A stretch of DNA of 64,000 nt, from NCBI RefSeq assembly GCF_018327685.1, contig NZ_BNEL01000003.1, positions 1,674,001-1,738,000 of the forward strand, written 5' to 3'. Positions 38,117 through 46,863 of the stretch are shown here, piece after piece (position 1 is the stretch's first letter; each line of letters starts with the position of its first letter). Origin of the DNA: Streptomyces sp. TS71-3 (GTDB taxonomy: Bacteria > Actinomycetota > Actinomycetes > Streptomycetales > Streptomycetaceae). The position numbers were made by a program, and so were the translations under genes. Below the pieces are notes generated by a model, which saw only the letters and a program-made list of their open reading frames with translations, had not been told where the DNA came from and did not search any database.

Positions 38117-38518
38117 CTATGCGGCGTGCTGCTCGTCCGGGACCGGGCGGTCGACGGCCAGCCGCCACTGGCCCTCCACGTTGCGGACGAGCACGTCGGT
38201 GCAGGTGCCGTGCATGTGCAGGGTCCCGCCCTCCGGGGTCGGGACGTCCAGCTCGTAGTCCACGATCAGCAGCGAGGTGTCCGAGGTGGTGAACGTCTGG
38301 AGCACCTTGGAGTTGATCCTGGGGCCGGTCGCCAGGAACTCCTTGAAGAAGGCGGTGCGTGCCTCGCCGGACAGCGGGGCCCCGGAGATGTTGGAAACGG
38401 CGTCCGCGGTGTACATCGAGTCGTACAGCGCGCCGTCCCCGGAATTGAAGATGCGCACGAACAGGTCGTTCTGCTGGTCGGGGTCGTCGGGTATGACGGA
38501 GCCGAGGGCTTCACTCAT
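38117..38518 (-). CDS. SnoaL-like (NTF2-fold) polyketide cyclase-type protein, copy 1
   Basis: 133 residues with the alpha+beta NTF2 pattern of SnoaL/SgcJ-like proteins: helix FVRIFNSGDGALYDSMY, ADAVSNISG, and the strands LLIVDYELDVPTPEGG and WRLAVDRPVPD. Such proteins cyclise, epimerise or hydrolyse polyketide intermediates. It shares layout and motifs (FNSGD, MYT-DAVS, VDYELDVPTPEG versus VDWAIDIPTPDG) with the protein at 54789. It lies 78 bp downstream of the flavin monooxygenase gene, in the same unit, and ends at a terminator. Confidence 0.8.
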   Translation of the reverse strand: MSEALGSVIPDDPDQQNDLFVRIFNSGDGALYDSMYTADAVSNISGAPLSGEARTAFFKEFLATGPRINSKVLQTFTTSDTSLLIVDYELDVPTPEGGTLHMHGTCTDVLVRNVEGQWRLAVDRPVPDEQHAA

Positions 38519-38596
38519 GGCGGTATCGCTCCCGAATCTGTGGGTGGCGTGGGATTTCGTGGGTGCGCGGTGCGCGGTGCGCCGTGGGGCCGCGGG

Positions 38597-39778
38597 TCAG
38601 AGCAGCGGAGTGTCGGGGTCGAGGCCGAGCAGGACGCGGCCGTAGACCTCCATGTTCGAGCTGAGCAGGATCCAGCCGTGCAGCGCGAGGCCCTGGATGT
38701 CCCGGTGGAAGCGCTGCAGCGGGACCTCACGGCGGATCACCGAGGCGCCGCTCGCGTTGTAGAGGATCTCCACGGCCTCCTTGGCGAGCTCCACCGCATA
38801 GGCGCTGTGCCCGCGGATCGCGGCGCGCTGTTCGAGGGTGAGCTCCTCGACGGCGTCGGCGCGCTCCTGGAGGGTGCGGTACATGCTCGCGGCGAGCGCC
38901 TCGGCCGCCGCGATCTTGCTGGCCGCCGTCGCCACCTGCATCTGCGTCAGCGGGTGCTGCTTCTGCTCGGTCCAGGAGGTGTAGCTGATGGCCCGGCCCG
39001 GCAGCCGCTCGGTGAACAGCTCGTAGGCGCCGCGGGCGATGCCGATGAACGTGGAGACGGCCTGCGAGAACAGGAAGCTGTACAGGCCGTAGCCGCGGCC
39101 CTGCGGCGGGGCGGGAAGCTCGATGCCGGCCGCCGCGGCGGCCTCGGCCTCCGCGGGGATGACGACCCGGTGCGCGGGCACGAAGACGTCCTTCGCGGTC
39201 GCCGTCGAGCTGCCGGTGGCGGCCAGCGCGGAGGCGTTCCAGTCGTCGGCGAAGCTGAACTCGGAGATGGGCACGAGCGCGATGGCGTCGTCCATCGAGC
39301 CGTCCTCGCGCTCGACGAAGGCCAGCATCATGTTCCAGTCGGCGCCGCGGCAGCCGGAGTTGAAGCCCCAGGTGCCGTTGAGGACGTAGCCGCCCTCTGC
39401 CGGGGTGAGGACGCCGGTGGGGCTGAAGCCGCCCGAGATCCGGGCGGAGGGCTGGGAGAAGACCTCGTCCTGGAGCTCCTCCTGGAAGAGAGTGATCATC
39501 CAGGCGCTGGAGACCCACACCATGGCGACCCAGCTGGACGCGGGGCAGCCGCGTGCGATCTCCGCGAGCACGCGTGACTGGTCCTCCAGGCTGAGGTCGA
39601 GACCGCCGAAGCGCCGCGGAGTCGCCATCCGGAAAACCCCGGCCTTGTCCAGGAGCTGGATATTCTCGTCGGGCAGCCAACGGCGCTCCTCGGCCTCCTG
39701 GCCGTTCTCACGGAGTTTGGGAACTATGCTCCGCACCGCGTCCAGCACTGACGCGACATCGCTGCCATTGTTGGCCAT
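38597..39778 (-). CDS. Acyl-CoA dehydrogenase-fold group D flavin monooxygenase, copy 1
   Basis: 393 residues from the ATG at 39778 (GAGGAG 5 bp upstream). Acyl-CoA dehydrogenase fold of the HpaB/HsaA/ActVA-ORF5 type: WLPDENIQLLDKAGVFRMATPRRFGG at the N terminus, GYVLNGTWGFNSGCRGADW in the middle and GASVIRREVPLQRFHRDIQG at the end. The catalytic Glu of true acyl-CoA dehydrogenases is not evident. Such enzymes hydroxylate phenols, carbons or amines with reduced flavin supplied by a separate reductase, plausibly the one at 45232. It is strongly similar to the protein at 53333, and each is paired with a SnoaL-like gene. Confidence 0.83.
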   Translation of the reverse strand: MANNGSDVASVLDAVRSIVPKLRENGQEAEERRWLPDENIQLLDKAGVFRMATPRRFGGLDLSLEDQSRVLAEIARGCPASSWVAMVWVSSAWMITLFQEELQDEVFSQPSARISGGFSPTGVLTPAEGGYVLNGTWGFNSGCRGADWNMMLAFVEREDGSMDDAIALVPISEFSFADDWNASALAATGSSTATAKDVFVPAHRVVIPAEAEAAAAAGIELPAPPQGRGYGLYSFLFSQAVSTFIGIARGAYELFTERLPGRAISYTSWTEQKQHPLTQMQVATAASKIAAAEALAASMYRTLQERADAVEELTLEQRAAIRGHSAYAVELAKEAVEILYNASGASVIRREVPLQRFHRDIQGLALHGWILLSSNMEVYGRVLLGLDPDTPLL

Positions 39779-40050
39779 TGAGGCTCCTCGCTCGATCGCA
39801 CGGACGGACGGAGATTCCCGGGCGGCGGCGGTCATGTGAATTGCCTGGGCAACGGCCGGCACGCCCCGAGAACCGAAGAAATCGTGGCAGAGGCCGTCCC
39901 AGGAACGGTCACGGTTCGGTAACCAGGGGCCCGTCCGCGGTCGGTGAATCGTTGATTACCTGGCGGTGGCGGAGCGGTGGGTAGAGTGCTGGCGGTTCCG
40001 CGTCCTTCCTGTTTCTCCAGGTCAACCGCGATGTTCTGAGACTCCGGGTG

Positions 40051-40091
40051 CTTACCTTCGGGTAAGCGCTAACCAAAAAGTAAGTACTTAC
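40051..40091. promoter_or_regulatory. Cluster of GGTAAG-type palindromes between the monooxygenase and SARP genes
   Basis: CTTACC-TTCG-GGTAAG (40051-40066), GGTAAGCGCTAACC (40061-40074) and the perfect palindrome GTAAGTACTTAC (40080-40091) lie in the 513-bp divergent gap 39779-40291. Matching pieces occur at 45050-45085 and 45744-45753. The gap has no gene. Confidence 0.55.
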
Positions 40092-40291
40092 CGCAAAGCG
40101 CGTGCCTAGCTTAGGGTCAACTCAGTCACTGCAATGTCGCTTGACATCTTGGAACACCCCCCACCTCGGACCGATGAGTGAACCGCCAGTAACCGCTCGC
40201 CAACCCCTATTCCGACGCCGTCGAATTCGTCCACCGCTGAGCTGTGTTCGCTGACGTCCCGCTTCCTCAGAACCACTGGAGGAGTGTGTCC

Positions 40292-42817
40292 GTGCAAGGC
40301 GACACGCCGGAGAGGGCGCTTCCGATTGCGGAGGAGTGGGTGCAGGGGGTGTTCTTACGGAATCCGCTGAACAGTTACTACATGGGGAGAACTGTGCACT
40401 TCCGGATCCTGGGACCTCTGGAATCGGTGGACGAGGGGCGGCCGGTGGCGCTGGGGGGGACCAAGCAGCGGGCGACGCTGGGCTACCTGCTCCTGCGGGC
40501 CAACCGCGTCGTCGCGACAAGCCAGCTCCTCAACGCCCTGTGGCCCGTCGAGGACGCGCCCACCTCGGCACGCAAGATCCTTCAGAACGCCGTATGGGGG
40601 CTGCGGCGCGTGCTCACACCGAGACACGGTGCGGAGGGACCGGCTCTGGTGACCCAACCGCCGGGCTACCGGCTCACCGTGGAGCCCGACGACGTCGACC
40701 TGTACCGCTTCCAGCGCGTGGTCGAGGAGGGCCGGTCCAGGCTCGCGGCGGGAGAGCCGCAGGCGGCGGCGGAGCGCTTACGTGACGCGCTGAGCCTGTG
40801 GCGCGGGCCGGCGCTGGCGGATCTGGTGGAGGCCGGCATCAGCTGGCCCGAGCTGACCGCGGTGCAGAACTCCCGGCTGGACGTGATGGAGGACTACTTC
40901 GAGGCCGAGCTGGCCTGCGGCCGCCACCACGCCGTGTTAGGCGACCTCCAGGCCGCGTTCGAGGACAGCACGCTGCGGGAGAGATCCTGCGGGCAGCTGA
41001 TGCTCGCCCTCTACCGCAGCGGACGCCAGGCGGACGCCCTCAACGTCTACAGCAGGGTCCGGCGCGTCCTGGTCGAGCACCTGGGCCTCGAACCGGGCCG
41101 CGAGCTTCAGGCGCTCCAGCAGGCGATCCTGAGCCAGGATCCGTCGCTCAACCTGCCGGAGGCGCTGAACGTCAGCAGCGAGCCGGTCCGCAGGCTCTCA
41201 CCGGTGCCCGACGTGGCGGACCTCGACGCGGGCGCGCCGGCCGGAGCCGGGAGCAGCGCCCCGGTGGCCGCCGCCGTGGCCCTTCGGCCGCGCATCGCGG
41301 TGGCGGACGACGACGGGGGGCCCGCCAGAGCGGAGGCTGAACGGGCGGCCGCGTCGGTGCGGCGCAAGCAGGTCAGCGTCGTCTTCGTGCGCACCCGCTT
41401 CGAACCGGTGGACAGGGTGGGCGGCAGGGGCGGGGACGCCGGTCCCGAGTGGGCCACCACGGATGTCGACGAGCTGATGGAGCGCTTCTCCACCTGGATC
41501 CAGGAGAGCATGGAGCACTTCGGCGGGGTGGTGACGGCCACCCTCGGCTCGGTCTCCGTGGCGGTCTTCGACTCGGGCGAGGAGGGCGGCGACGACGCCG
41601 GGCGCGCGGTGCTCGGCGCGCTTGCCGTGCGCGAAGGACTCAACGCGCCCAACGGGCCCGTGGCGCAGCTCGGCGGCAGGGGGCCGACGCTCTCGTTCCA
41701 CGCCGCGGTCGCCACCGGCGAGGCCCTGCTGCGCTATCCCGGCCCCACCGAGGCGCTCGCCCCGACGATCAGCGGGGCGCTGCTCGACCGCTGCCAGGCG
41801 TTACTGGCGCACGCCTCCGCCGACCGAATACGGGTCTGCGGCATCACCCGCGAGCGCACCCAGGCGATGATCGAGTACGCGTCCGGCGATGCCGGAGAGG
41901 CGGACGTGCTCGGCATCCGCGCCGACTACATGGACCTCGCGACCGTGCCCACCGTGGAGCGCGACTTCGAACTGGGCCTCCTCTGCGACCTGCTGGAGCG
42001 CGCCCAGCACAGGACGACCCCGCACCTGGTCACGGTCCTCGGCGAGGCCGGCAGCGGCAAGACCCGGTTCCTCGCGGAGTTCGGCCGCGCGGTGGAGTCG
42101 CAGGTCCACCTGGCCAGGTTCCAGGTGCGCCGCTCGCCGCTGTCCGGGCGGGACGGCATCTCGGCCCTCCAGACGGAGCTGGTGTCGGCCCTGTGCGGCG
42201 TGGAGCGCGGCGACCCCCTCCAGGAGTCGCTGGCCAAGCTGGAGTCCACGGTGCGCGCCCTGGTCGGCGAGGACCGCGTGGAGCCGCTGCTGCGCTGCCT
42301 GACACCGCTGCTCGACCCGCGGGCCCCGGCCGGTCCGATGAAGGCCGAGTCGGAGCTCGACGCCTGGTGGCACTTCCTCGAACGGATCATGCTCGACCGG
42401 CCGCTGGTGCTGGTCATCGATGACCTGCACCGTGCGGACGACGCGCTGCTCGACTTCGTCAGCGGGCTGGCGGACTTCTCGGGGGTGCCCCTGCTCGTGG
42501 TGGCCTCCGCCCGTCCCGAGCTGTTCCAGCACCGTGCGGGCTGGGGCGGCGGCAAGCACCACTTCACGTCGATGACGCTGGAGCCGCTCTCGGACGCGGC
42601 GGTGGACATGCTCTTCGACTTCGCGACGGCCTCCACACCGATCCGGCGCGCCGAGGGCCGGCGTTCGGCCCAGGGCACGCCGGCGGAGGCCCCGAAGAGC
42701 GGTGCCAACGGCCGGCCGGACCAGCGCCGCAGGCGGTTCATCATCCGCTCCCTGCTGGCCATGGGCTCCCCCCGGAGGCTCGGCGGTGCCCCGGTCTGCA
42801 GGGTCGCCGCCGGCTAG
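40292..42817 (+). CDS. SARP-family activator with cyclase-like and AAA ATPase domains (PimR-like)
   Basis: 841 residues from the GTG at 40292, 7 bp after GGAGGAG; a GTG at 40286 is too close to the site. The N-terminal winged helix (about 32-115, VHFRILGPLESVDEGRPVALGG) and BTAD domain (about 120-275, ending HLGLEPGRELQALQQAIL) define a SARP. Residues about 360-545 resemble a degenerate class III nucleotide cyclase, then an AAA domain has Walker A GEAGSGKT (584-591) and Walker B LVIDDLH (about 708). The protein stops soon after, lacking the TPR/LuxR tail of the longest relatives. Four TTA codons (40355, 40778, 40937, 41801) imply bldA control. Likely the cluster activator. Confidence 0.88.
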   Translation: MQGDTPERALPIAEEWVQGVFLRNPLNSYYMGRTVHFRILGPLESVDEGRPVALGGTKQRATLGYLLLRANRVVATSQLLNALWPVEDAPTSARKILQNAVWGLRRVLTPRHGAEGPALVTQPPGYRLTVEPDDVDLYRFQRVVEEGRSRLAAGEPQAAAERLRDALSLWRGPALADLVEAGISWPELTAVQNSRLDVMEDYFEAELACGRHHAVLGDLQAAFEDSTLRERSCGQLMLALYRSGRQADALNVYSRVRRVLVEHLGLEPGRELQALQQAILSQDPSLNLPEALNVSSEPVRRLSPVPDVADLDAGAPAGAGSSAPVAAAVALRPRIAVADDDGGPARAEAERAAASVRRKQVSVVFVRTRFEPVDRVGGRGGDAGPEWATTDVDELMERFSTWIQESMEHFGGVVTATLGSVSVAVFDSGEEGGDDAGRAVLGALAVREGLNAPNGPVAQLGGRGPTLSFHAAVATGEALLRYPGPTEALAPTISGALLDRCQALLAHASADRIRVCGITRERTQAMIEYASGDAGEADVLGIRADYMDLATVPTVERDFELGLLCDLLERAQHRTTPHLVTVLGEAGSGKTRFLAEFGRAVESQVHLARFQVRRSPLSGRDGISALQTELVSALCGVERGDPLQESLAKLESTVRALVGEDRVEPLLRCLTPLLDPRAPAGPMKAESELDAWWHFLERIMLDRPLVLVIDDLHRADDALLDFVSGLADFSGVPLLVVASARPELFQHRAGWGGGKHHFTSMTLEPLSDAAVDMLFDFATASTPIRRAEGRRSAQGTPAEAPKSGANGRPDQRRRRFIIRSLLAMGSPRRLGGAPVCRVAAG

Positions 42818-42829
42818 CGGGCATCACGT

Positions 42830-42871
42830 GCCGGGGCCCGGGCACCGCGATTGCGGCACCCGGGCCCCGGC
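42830..42871. terminator. Bidirectional hairpin between SARP and HxlR genes
   Basis: Exact 13-bp arms GCCGGGGCCCGGG (42830-42842) and CCCGGGCCCCGGC (42859-42871) with an inner CCGC/GCGG stem. It lies 12 bp after the SARP stop and 23 bp from the HxlR stop. Confidence 0.8.
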
Positions 42872-42894
42872 GTATTCCCGGGTTCTGCGGGATG

Positions 42895-43215
42895 TCAGAC
42901 CTGAGTGGGCAGGTGCTCCCGGCCCCATGCTCCGAGCGGCTTGAGCGCCTCGTTGAGGGCGACACCGGGAGGGGTCAGGGAGTACTCGACGCGCATCGGT
43001 GTCACGTCGAAGATCTCCCGGTGCACGATGCCGTCCGCCTCCAGCTCCCTGAGGTGCTGGATAAGGACCTTCTCGCTGACATCCGGAATGGCGCGCTTCA
43101 ATTCACCGAAACGGCGGTGCTGCTGGGAGAGCGCCCACAGAATGACGACTTTCCACTTGCCACTGATGACCTCCATGGCAGCGTCCAGCCCACAGTGTGT
43201 CGGCCTGAGCCTCAC
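42895..43215 (-). CDS. HxlR-family transcriptional regulator
   Basis: 106 residues using the GTG at 43215. The family pattern HCGLDAAMEVISGKWKVVILWAL followed by RRFGELKRAIPDVSEKVLIQHLRELEADGIVHRE and the wing PMRVEYSLTPPG is complete. Met of MEVISGKW is too far in to be the start because the conserved Cys precedes it; an ATG at 43281 would add 22 residues. HxlR proteins often sense aldehydes, quinones or redox state through that N-terminal Cys. It lies downstream of the aminotransferase gene on the same strand. Confidence 0.85.
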   Translation of the reverse strand: MRLRPTHCGLDAAMEVISGKWKVVILWALSQQHRRFGELKRAIPDVSEKVLIQHLRELEADGIVHREIFDVTPMRVEYSLTPPGVALNEALKPLGAWGREHLPTQV

Positions 43216-43356
43216 GCTCAAGATTGCACCCCCGCAGTCCTCACGAAGACCTCTGTCTTTGTATGAGCATGACGATCTCATGGTAATCCGACATGGTCGC
43301 GATGGCACAGCGCGGTTATCGGCCAACCCGGCGGGAAACTGCCATAATCTCGGTGC

Positions 43357-44919
43357 TCAGTGCGCCGCCGCGGGGCCGAAGAACGCCGTCTCGTCCTGGG
43401 CTTCGAGCTTTCCGCAGACATCCCGCAGCGCGATTTCCAGGGCCGCGATCTCCTCGTCCGTCAGGTGGATGGACGGTTCGAATCGGAGCGTGTTGACGGC
43501 GCTCGCGGTCGGGAACGTGCGGATGCGGTGCGCGCGCAGCAGGTAGGCGGAGAGGACATAGCCCAGCATGTCGGCCCGTGCGCTCTCGCGCAGGCGCGGC
43601 GCCGCCGCCTCTGACTGGTCCCGGAATTCCAGGCCCAGCATCAATCCCTTGCCGCGTACTTCCTTCAGCACCCGCGGATAGGCGGCGACGAGCGAGCTGA
43701 ACACGTCCACCAGACGTCCGCCGCGCTCCGCGGCCCGCCGGTAGGCGGCGCCCCCGTCGGCCTCAAGGAGGTCCAGCACCGCGTGCGTCACGGCGAGGGA
43801 GAGCCCGTCCTTGGCGAACGTCGAGCTGTGCACCAGGTCGAACTCCCGCCGGAACCGCGCACCGCGTACCAGCGTCAGGGCCGTCTTGGCGACACCGCCG
43901 CCGAGCCCCTTGGCCAGCGTGTAGTAGTCCGCCTGGAGCCCGATCAGCGAGCTGGCGAAGAACGCGCCGGTGCGGCCCATGCCGCTCTGGATCTCGTCCA
44001 CGACGACCGGGCAGCCGATCGAGTCGCACGCCCGCCGGATGGTCCGCGCCTGCTCCTCGGTGACCTCCCGGATGCCGCCCTCGCCCTGGATCACCTCCAT
44101 GAAGAGCGCCGCGAAAACCGGATGGTCCCGTTCCACCACCCGGACCCGGCCGCCCTCCACCACCAGGTCGAGCAGCACGGCGCGCTCCTCCTCGGCGATC
44201 TTGGTGATCGCCTCGGGCTGGTCGAAGGGCACGAACCGGGCCTGCGCGGCCAGCGCGGAGAACGGCGTGCGGTAGGCGGCGTTGTGCGTGAGCTGGACGC
44301 TGCCGGCCAGCTTGCCGTGGAAGGAGCCCTCCAGCGTGAGGAAGAGCGGCGGCCTCGCCGCCACGGCGGCGTTGGCCGCGGTGACCCGGTGCACCAGCGC
44401 CTCGACGTCGCCGCCGGCGTCCTCCGGCAGCGCCGCCCGTCCGGACCGCACCGCCTCGCGGGCCGCCTCGATGTGGCCGGCGATCTCCTCCAGGCGCGCG
44501 CGGATCCCCAGTTGCCGGTCGAACTCCGCGTGCTTGAGCGCCACCTCGACGGACTCGGCGCCGCTGTTCGAGAACACTCCGTAGTACGGCTCCGCGGTGC
44601 CGAACTCGCGGTGCAGGATGGCGTTGAGCCGGTCCAGGACCCGGCCGGCCGCGGGCTGCCGGGAGGCCTGGGCGAGGACCGGCCGCCTCGCCCGCAGGAA
44701 GGACTCGGCGGCGGCGGCCACCTCCGGGTGGTTGTGGCCGAGGACCAGCGCACCGTAGCCGCCCGCGTAGTCGATGACGGGCACCTCCTGCCCGGTCTCG
44801 TCCAGGAAATGCAGCGTGTTGCCTTCGCCGCGTACGTACTCGACGTCGATACCGAGGAGAGCCAGCAAATCCTGCATCGCGGGTTCCGCGAGCCCGGACT
44901 GCGGTGACGGAGAGTTCAT
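43357..44919 (-). CDS. Class III PLP-dependent aminotransferase
   Basis: 520 residues from the ATG at 44919. Fold-type I class III motifs: GGYGALVLGHNHPEV, FSNSGAESVEVALKHAE, VVDEIQSGMGRTG and the PLP lysine Lys337 in LAKGLGGG. A long helical insert at about 150-200 (residues around REEIAGHIEAAREAVRSG) makes it larger than the common ~450-residue enzymes. It probably transfers an amino group to a polyketide-derived aldehyde or ketone, the step that starts ring nitrogen incorporation in known polyketide alkaloids. It is divergent from the flavin reductase gene across a gap with shared palindromes. Confidence 0.87.
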   Translation of the reverse strand: MNSPSPQSGLAEPAMQDLLALLGIDVEYVRGEGNTLHFLDETGQEVPVIDYAGGYGALVLGHNHPEVAAAAESFLRARRPVLAQASRQPAAGRVLDRLNAILHREFGTAEPYYGVFSNSGAESVEVALKHAEFDRQLGIRARLEEIAGHIEAAREAVRSGRAALPEDAGGDVEALVHRVTAANAAVAARPPLFLTLEGSFHGKLAGSVQLTHNAAYRTPFSALAAQARFVPFDQPEAITKIAEEERAVLLDLVVEGGRVRVVERDHPVFAALFMEVIQGEGGIREVTEEQARTIRRACDSIGCPVVVDEIQSGMGRTGAFFASSLIGLQADYYTLAKGLGGGVAKTALTLVRGARFRREFDLVHSSTFAKDGLSLAVTHAVLDLLEADGGAAYRRAAERGGRLVDVFSSLVAAYPRVLKEVRGKGLMLGLEFRDQSEAAAPRLRESARADMLGYVLSAYLLRAHRIRTFPTASAVNTLRFEPSIHLTDEEIAALEIALRDVCGKLEAQDETAFFGPAAAH

Positions 44920-45049
44920 TGCTGTCCTTTTCGCCTCGTCGTCTGCTGTGCCGAATGACGATGGGCCCGCCCGGCGCGGGAATTGCGCGCCGGTCGCGGG
45001 GCCCTCCAAGGGATGTTACGAGCGTGCTCCCAACGGCTGGTCACGCCCC

Positions 45050-45085
45050 GGTAAGCGGCGGCCTCCGGCGCTATTGGTTAGCGCT
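45050..45085. promoter_or_regulatory. GGTAAGC/GGTTAGCGCT motifs in the aminotransferase-flavin reductase gap
   Basis: GGTAAGCGGC at 45050 and GGTTAGCGCT at 45076 match half or more of the palindromes at 40061-40074, in the 312-bp divergent gap 44920-45231. No gene is seen in this gap. Confidence 0.45.
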
Positions 45086-45231
45086 GCGTTACTCGTCGGT
45101 GGACGGCTTTTGCGGCCCGCTGGATACGGTGGCGGCGACCTGCCGCGGCCGGCGCGGTCGCCGCGCTTTTCGAGCCCGAGGCCCGTCCGGAACACCCGTA
45201 CCGGCGGCCTTCGCTGACAGGGAAGGATGCC

Positions 45232-45747
45232 ATGCCCTCCTCGCTCCGTGAGGTGATGTCCCGGTTCGCCACCGGTGTGGTCGTGGTGACCGTGGGAGGC
45301 GAGCACGTCCACGGCATGACGGCCAACGCGTTCACCTCGGTCTCCCTCGACCCTCCGCTGGTCCTGTGCTGCGTGGCGCACAGCGCGGTGATGCACGGCG
45401 CGCTCAGTGCCTCCGCGCGGTTCGCCGTCTCCGTCATGGCAGCGGACCAGGAGCGGGTGGCCCGGCACTTCGCCGACAAGAAGCGCCCGCTCGGTGCGGC
45501 GCAGTTCACCTCCGTCGACTGGCGGCCGGGACCGCTTTCCGGGGCGCCGCTCATTTCGGGCGCACTCGGGTGGCTGGAATGCGAATTGACCCAGTCGCAC
45601 GATTCCGGGGACCACACCATTTTCATCGGATCGGTTCTCGAAGCGGGTCGCGGTGACGATGCGCCAGGACTCCTCTTCCACAACGGCGCCTTCGGCTCGG
45701 TCGAGGGCGCCGATCTGGCGCAGCGCCGGGTGCGCACTTTGCAGTAA
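45232..45747 (+). CDS. Flavin reductase (HpaC/ActVB-like FMN-binding)
   Basis: 171 residues; ATG preceded by GGAAGGA. The split-barrel FMN-binding pattern is clear: MSRFATGVVVVTV, HGMTANAFTSVSLDPPLVLCCV, SARFAVSVMAADQ and a C-terminal FIGSVLEAG. These NAD(P)H:flavin oxidoreductases supply free reduced flavin to group D monooxygenases. Two such monooxygenases are encoded in this cluster without other reductases in the window, so it probably serves both. Confidence 0.9.
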   Translation: MPSSLREVMSRFATGVVVVTVGGEHVHGMTANAFTSVSLDPPLVLCCVAHSAVMHGALSASARFAVSVMAADQERVARHFADKKRPLGAAQFTSVDWRPGPLSGAPLISGALGWLECELTQSHDSGDHTIFIGSVLEAGRGDDAPGLLFHNGAFGSVEGADLAQRRVRTLQ

Positions 45748-45869
45748 GTACTTGAGACGTATTCAGGCCCGCCGCTAGGTTGAGAAAAAATTGCTTGGCG
45801 AAGGCCGCCGTACAGGTGGACTCCGGGCCATGCCCGCCGGTAATTCGATATGTGCTAGGGAGAGTGATC

Positions 45870-46757
45870 GTGGTGGCCGGTAACAATGGTGCGCCCGTGA
45901 CGGTGTTCGGCCTGGGGATGATGGGTGCGGCACTGGCCGGCGCCTTCCTGAAGGCCGGGCATCCGACGACCGTGTGGAACCGCTCCGCGCAGAAGGCCGA
46001 CGCCCTCGTGGAGCAGGGCGCGACCCGAGCCGCGGACGCCGCCGAGGCCGTGGCGGCCTCCGACATCCTGGTGGTCTGCCTCGTCGACTACGACGCCGTG
46101 CACACCGTCCTCGACCCGGTGGGCGACGCCCTCGCCGGCAAGGTGATCGTCAACCTGACGTCCGGGCTGCCGGAGGACGCCCGCGCGGCGGCCAAGTGGG
46201 CCGAGGGAGTGGGCGCCCGCTACCTGGACGGCTACATCATGACGGTGCCGCCGGCCGTCGGCCTCCCGCAGACGCTGCTGTTCTACGGCGGTTCCAAGGA
46301 CACCTTCGACGCCCACCAGGACACCCTGAAGGTGCTCGGCGGCAACAGCGTCTTCCTCGGCCCCGACGCCGGCATCGCCGCGCTGTACGACCTGGCCCTG
46401 CTCGGCATCCTCTGGTCCACCCTGACCAGCGCCCTGCACGGCTTCGCCCTGGTCGGCAGCGAGAAGGTGCCGGCGGCGGCGCTGGTGCCGTTCGCCGAGG
46501 CGTGGATCACCCACGTCGCGCTGCCCAGCATCAAGGGCGCCGCCCAGCAGGTGGACGCCGGCGAGTTCGGAACCAACATCTCCACCGTCGGCCTGAACGC
46601 GGTGGGCCTCGCCAAGATGGTCCAGGCCAGCGAGGCGCAGGGCATCCGGCCCGACCTGATGGTGCCGATCAGGGACTTCATGGAGAAGCGGGTCGCCGAC
46701 GGCCACGGCAGCGACGCGCTGGCCAGCCTGATCGAGGTCATCCGCAACCCCGAGTGA
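45870..46757 (+). CDS. Imine reductase-like NADPH-dependent oxidoreductase (6-phosphogluconate dehydrogenase superfamily), copy 1
   Basis: 295 residues; GTG at 45870 chosen because GGGAGA ends 6 bp before it; neighbouring GTGs at 45864 and 45873 are possible. Rossmann motif FGLGMMGAALAGAFLKAGH then TVWNRS, typical of imine reductases. The LYDLALLGILWSTL helix carries Asp174 at the position that is Asp or Tyr in characterised enzymes. They reduce cyclic imines to amines, which fits the aminotransferase nearby. The stop codon of the reductase gene upstream is 122 bp away, and a GTAAGTACTT motif lies between. Confidence 0.83.
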   Translation: MVAGNNGAPVTVFGLGMMGAALAGAFLKAGHPTTVWNRSAQKADALVEQGATRAADAAEAVAASDILVVCLVDYDAVHTVLDPVGDALAGKVIVNLTSGLPEDARAAAKWAEGVGARYLDGYIMTVPPAVGLPQTLLFYGGSKDTFDAHQDTLKVLGGNSVFLGPDAGIAALYDLALLGILWSTLTSALHGFALVGSEKVPAAALVPFAEAWITHVALPSIKGAAQQVDAGEFGTNISTVGLNAVGLAKMVQASEAQGIRPDLMVPIRDFMEKRVADGHGSDALASLIEVIRNPE

Positions 46758-46780
46758 CGGCCCCCGGGCCGGTGACCGCC

Positions 46781-46813
46781 CGCCTGGCACGGCCCGTCCG
46801 GCCGTGCCAGGCG
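46781..46813. terminator. Perfect 14-bp stem between convergent imine-reductase-like genes
   Basis: CGCCTGGCACGGCC (46781-46794) and GGCCGTGCCAGGCG (46800-46813) are exact inverted repeats around CGTCC, 23 bp after one stop and 50 bp from the other. Confidence 0.85.
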
Positions 46814-46863
46814 TTCCGGTGCGCGGACGCGGGCCGGCACCCCGCCCGTGCGGGAGCCGGCAT

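Noticed and set aside
38597..39778. True acyl-CoA dehydrogenase of fatty acid oxidation
   Set aside because: The sequence follows the flavin monooxygenase branch (WGFNSGCRGADW, RFHRDIQG), and a matching flavin reductase gene is present, so a group D monooxygenase is preferred.
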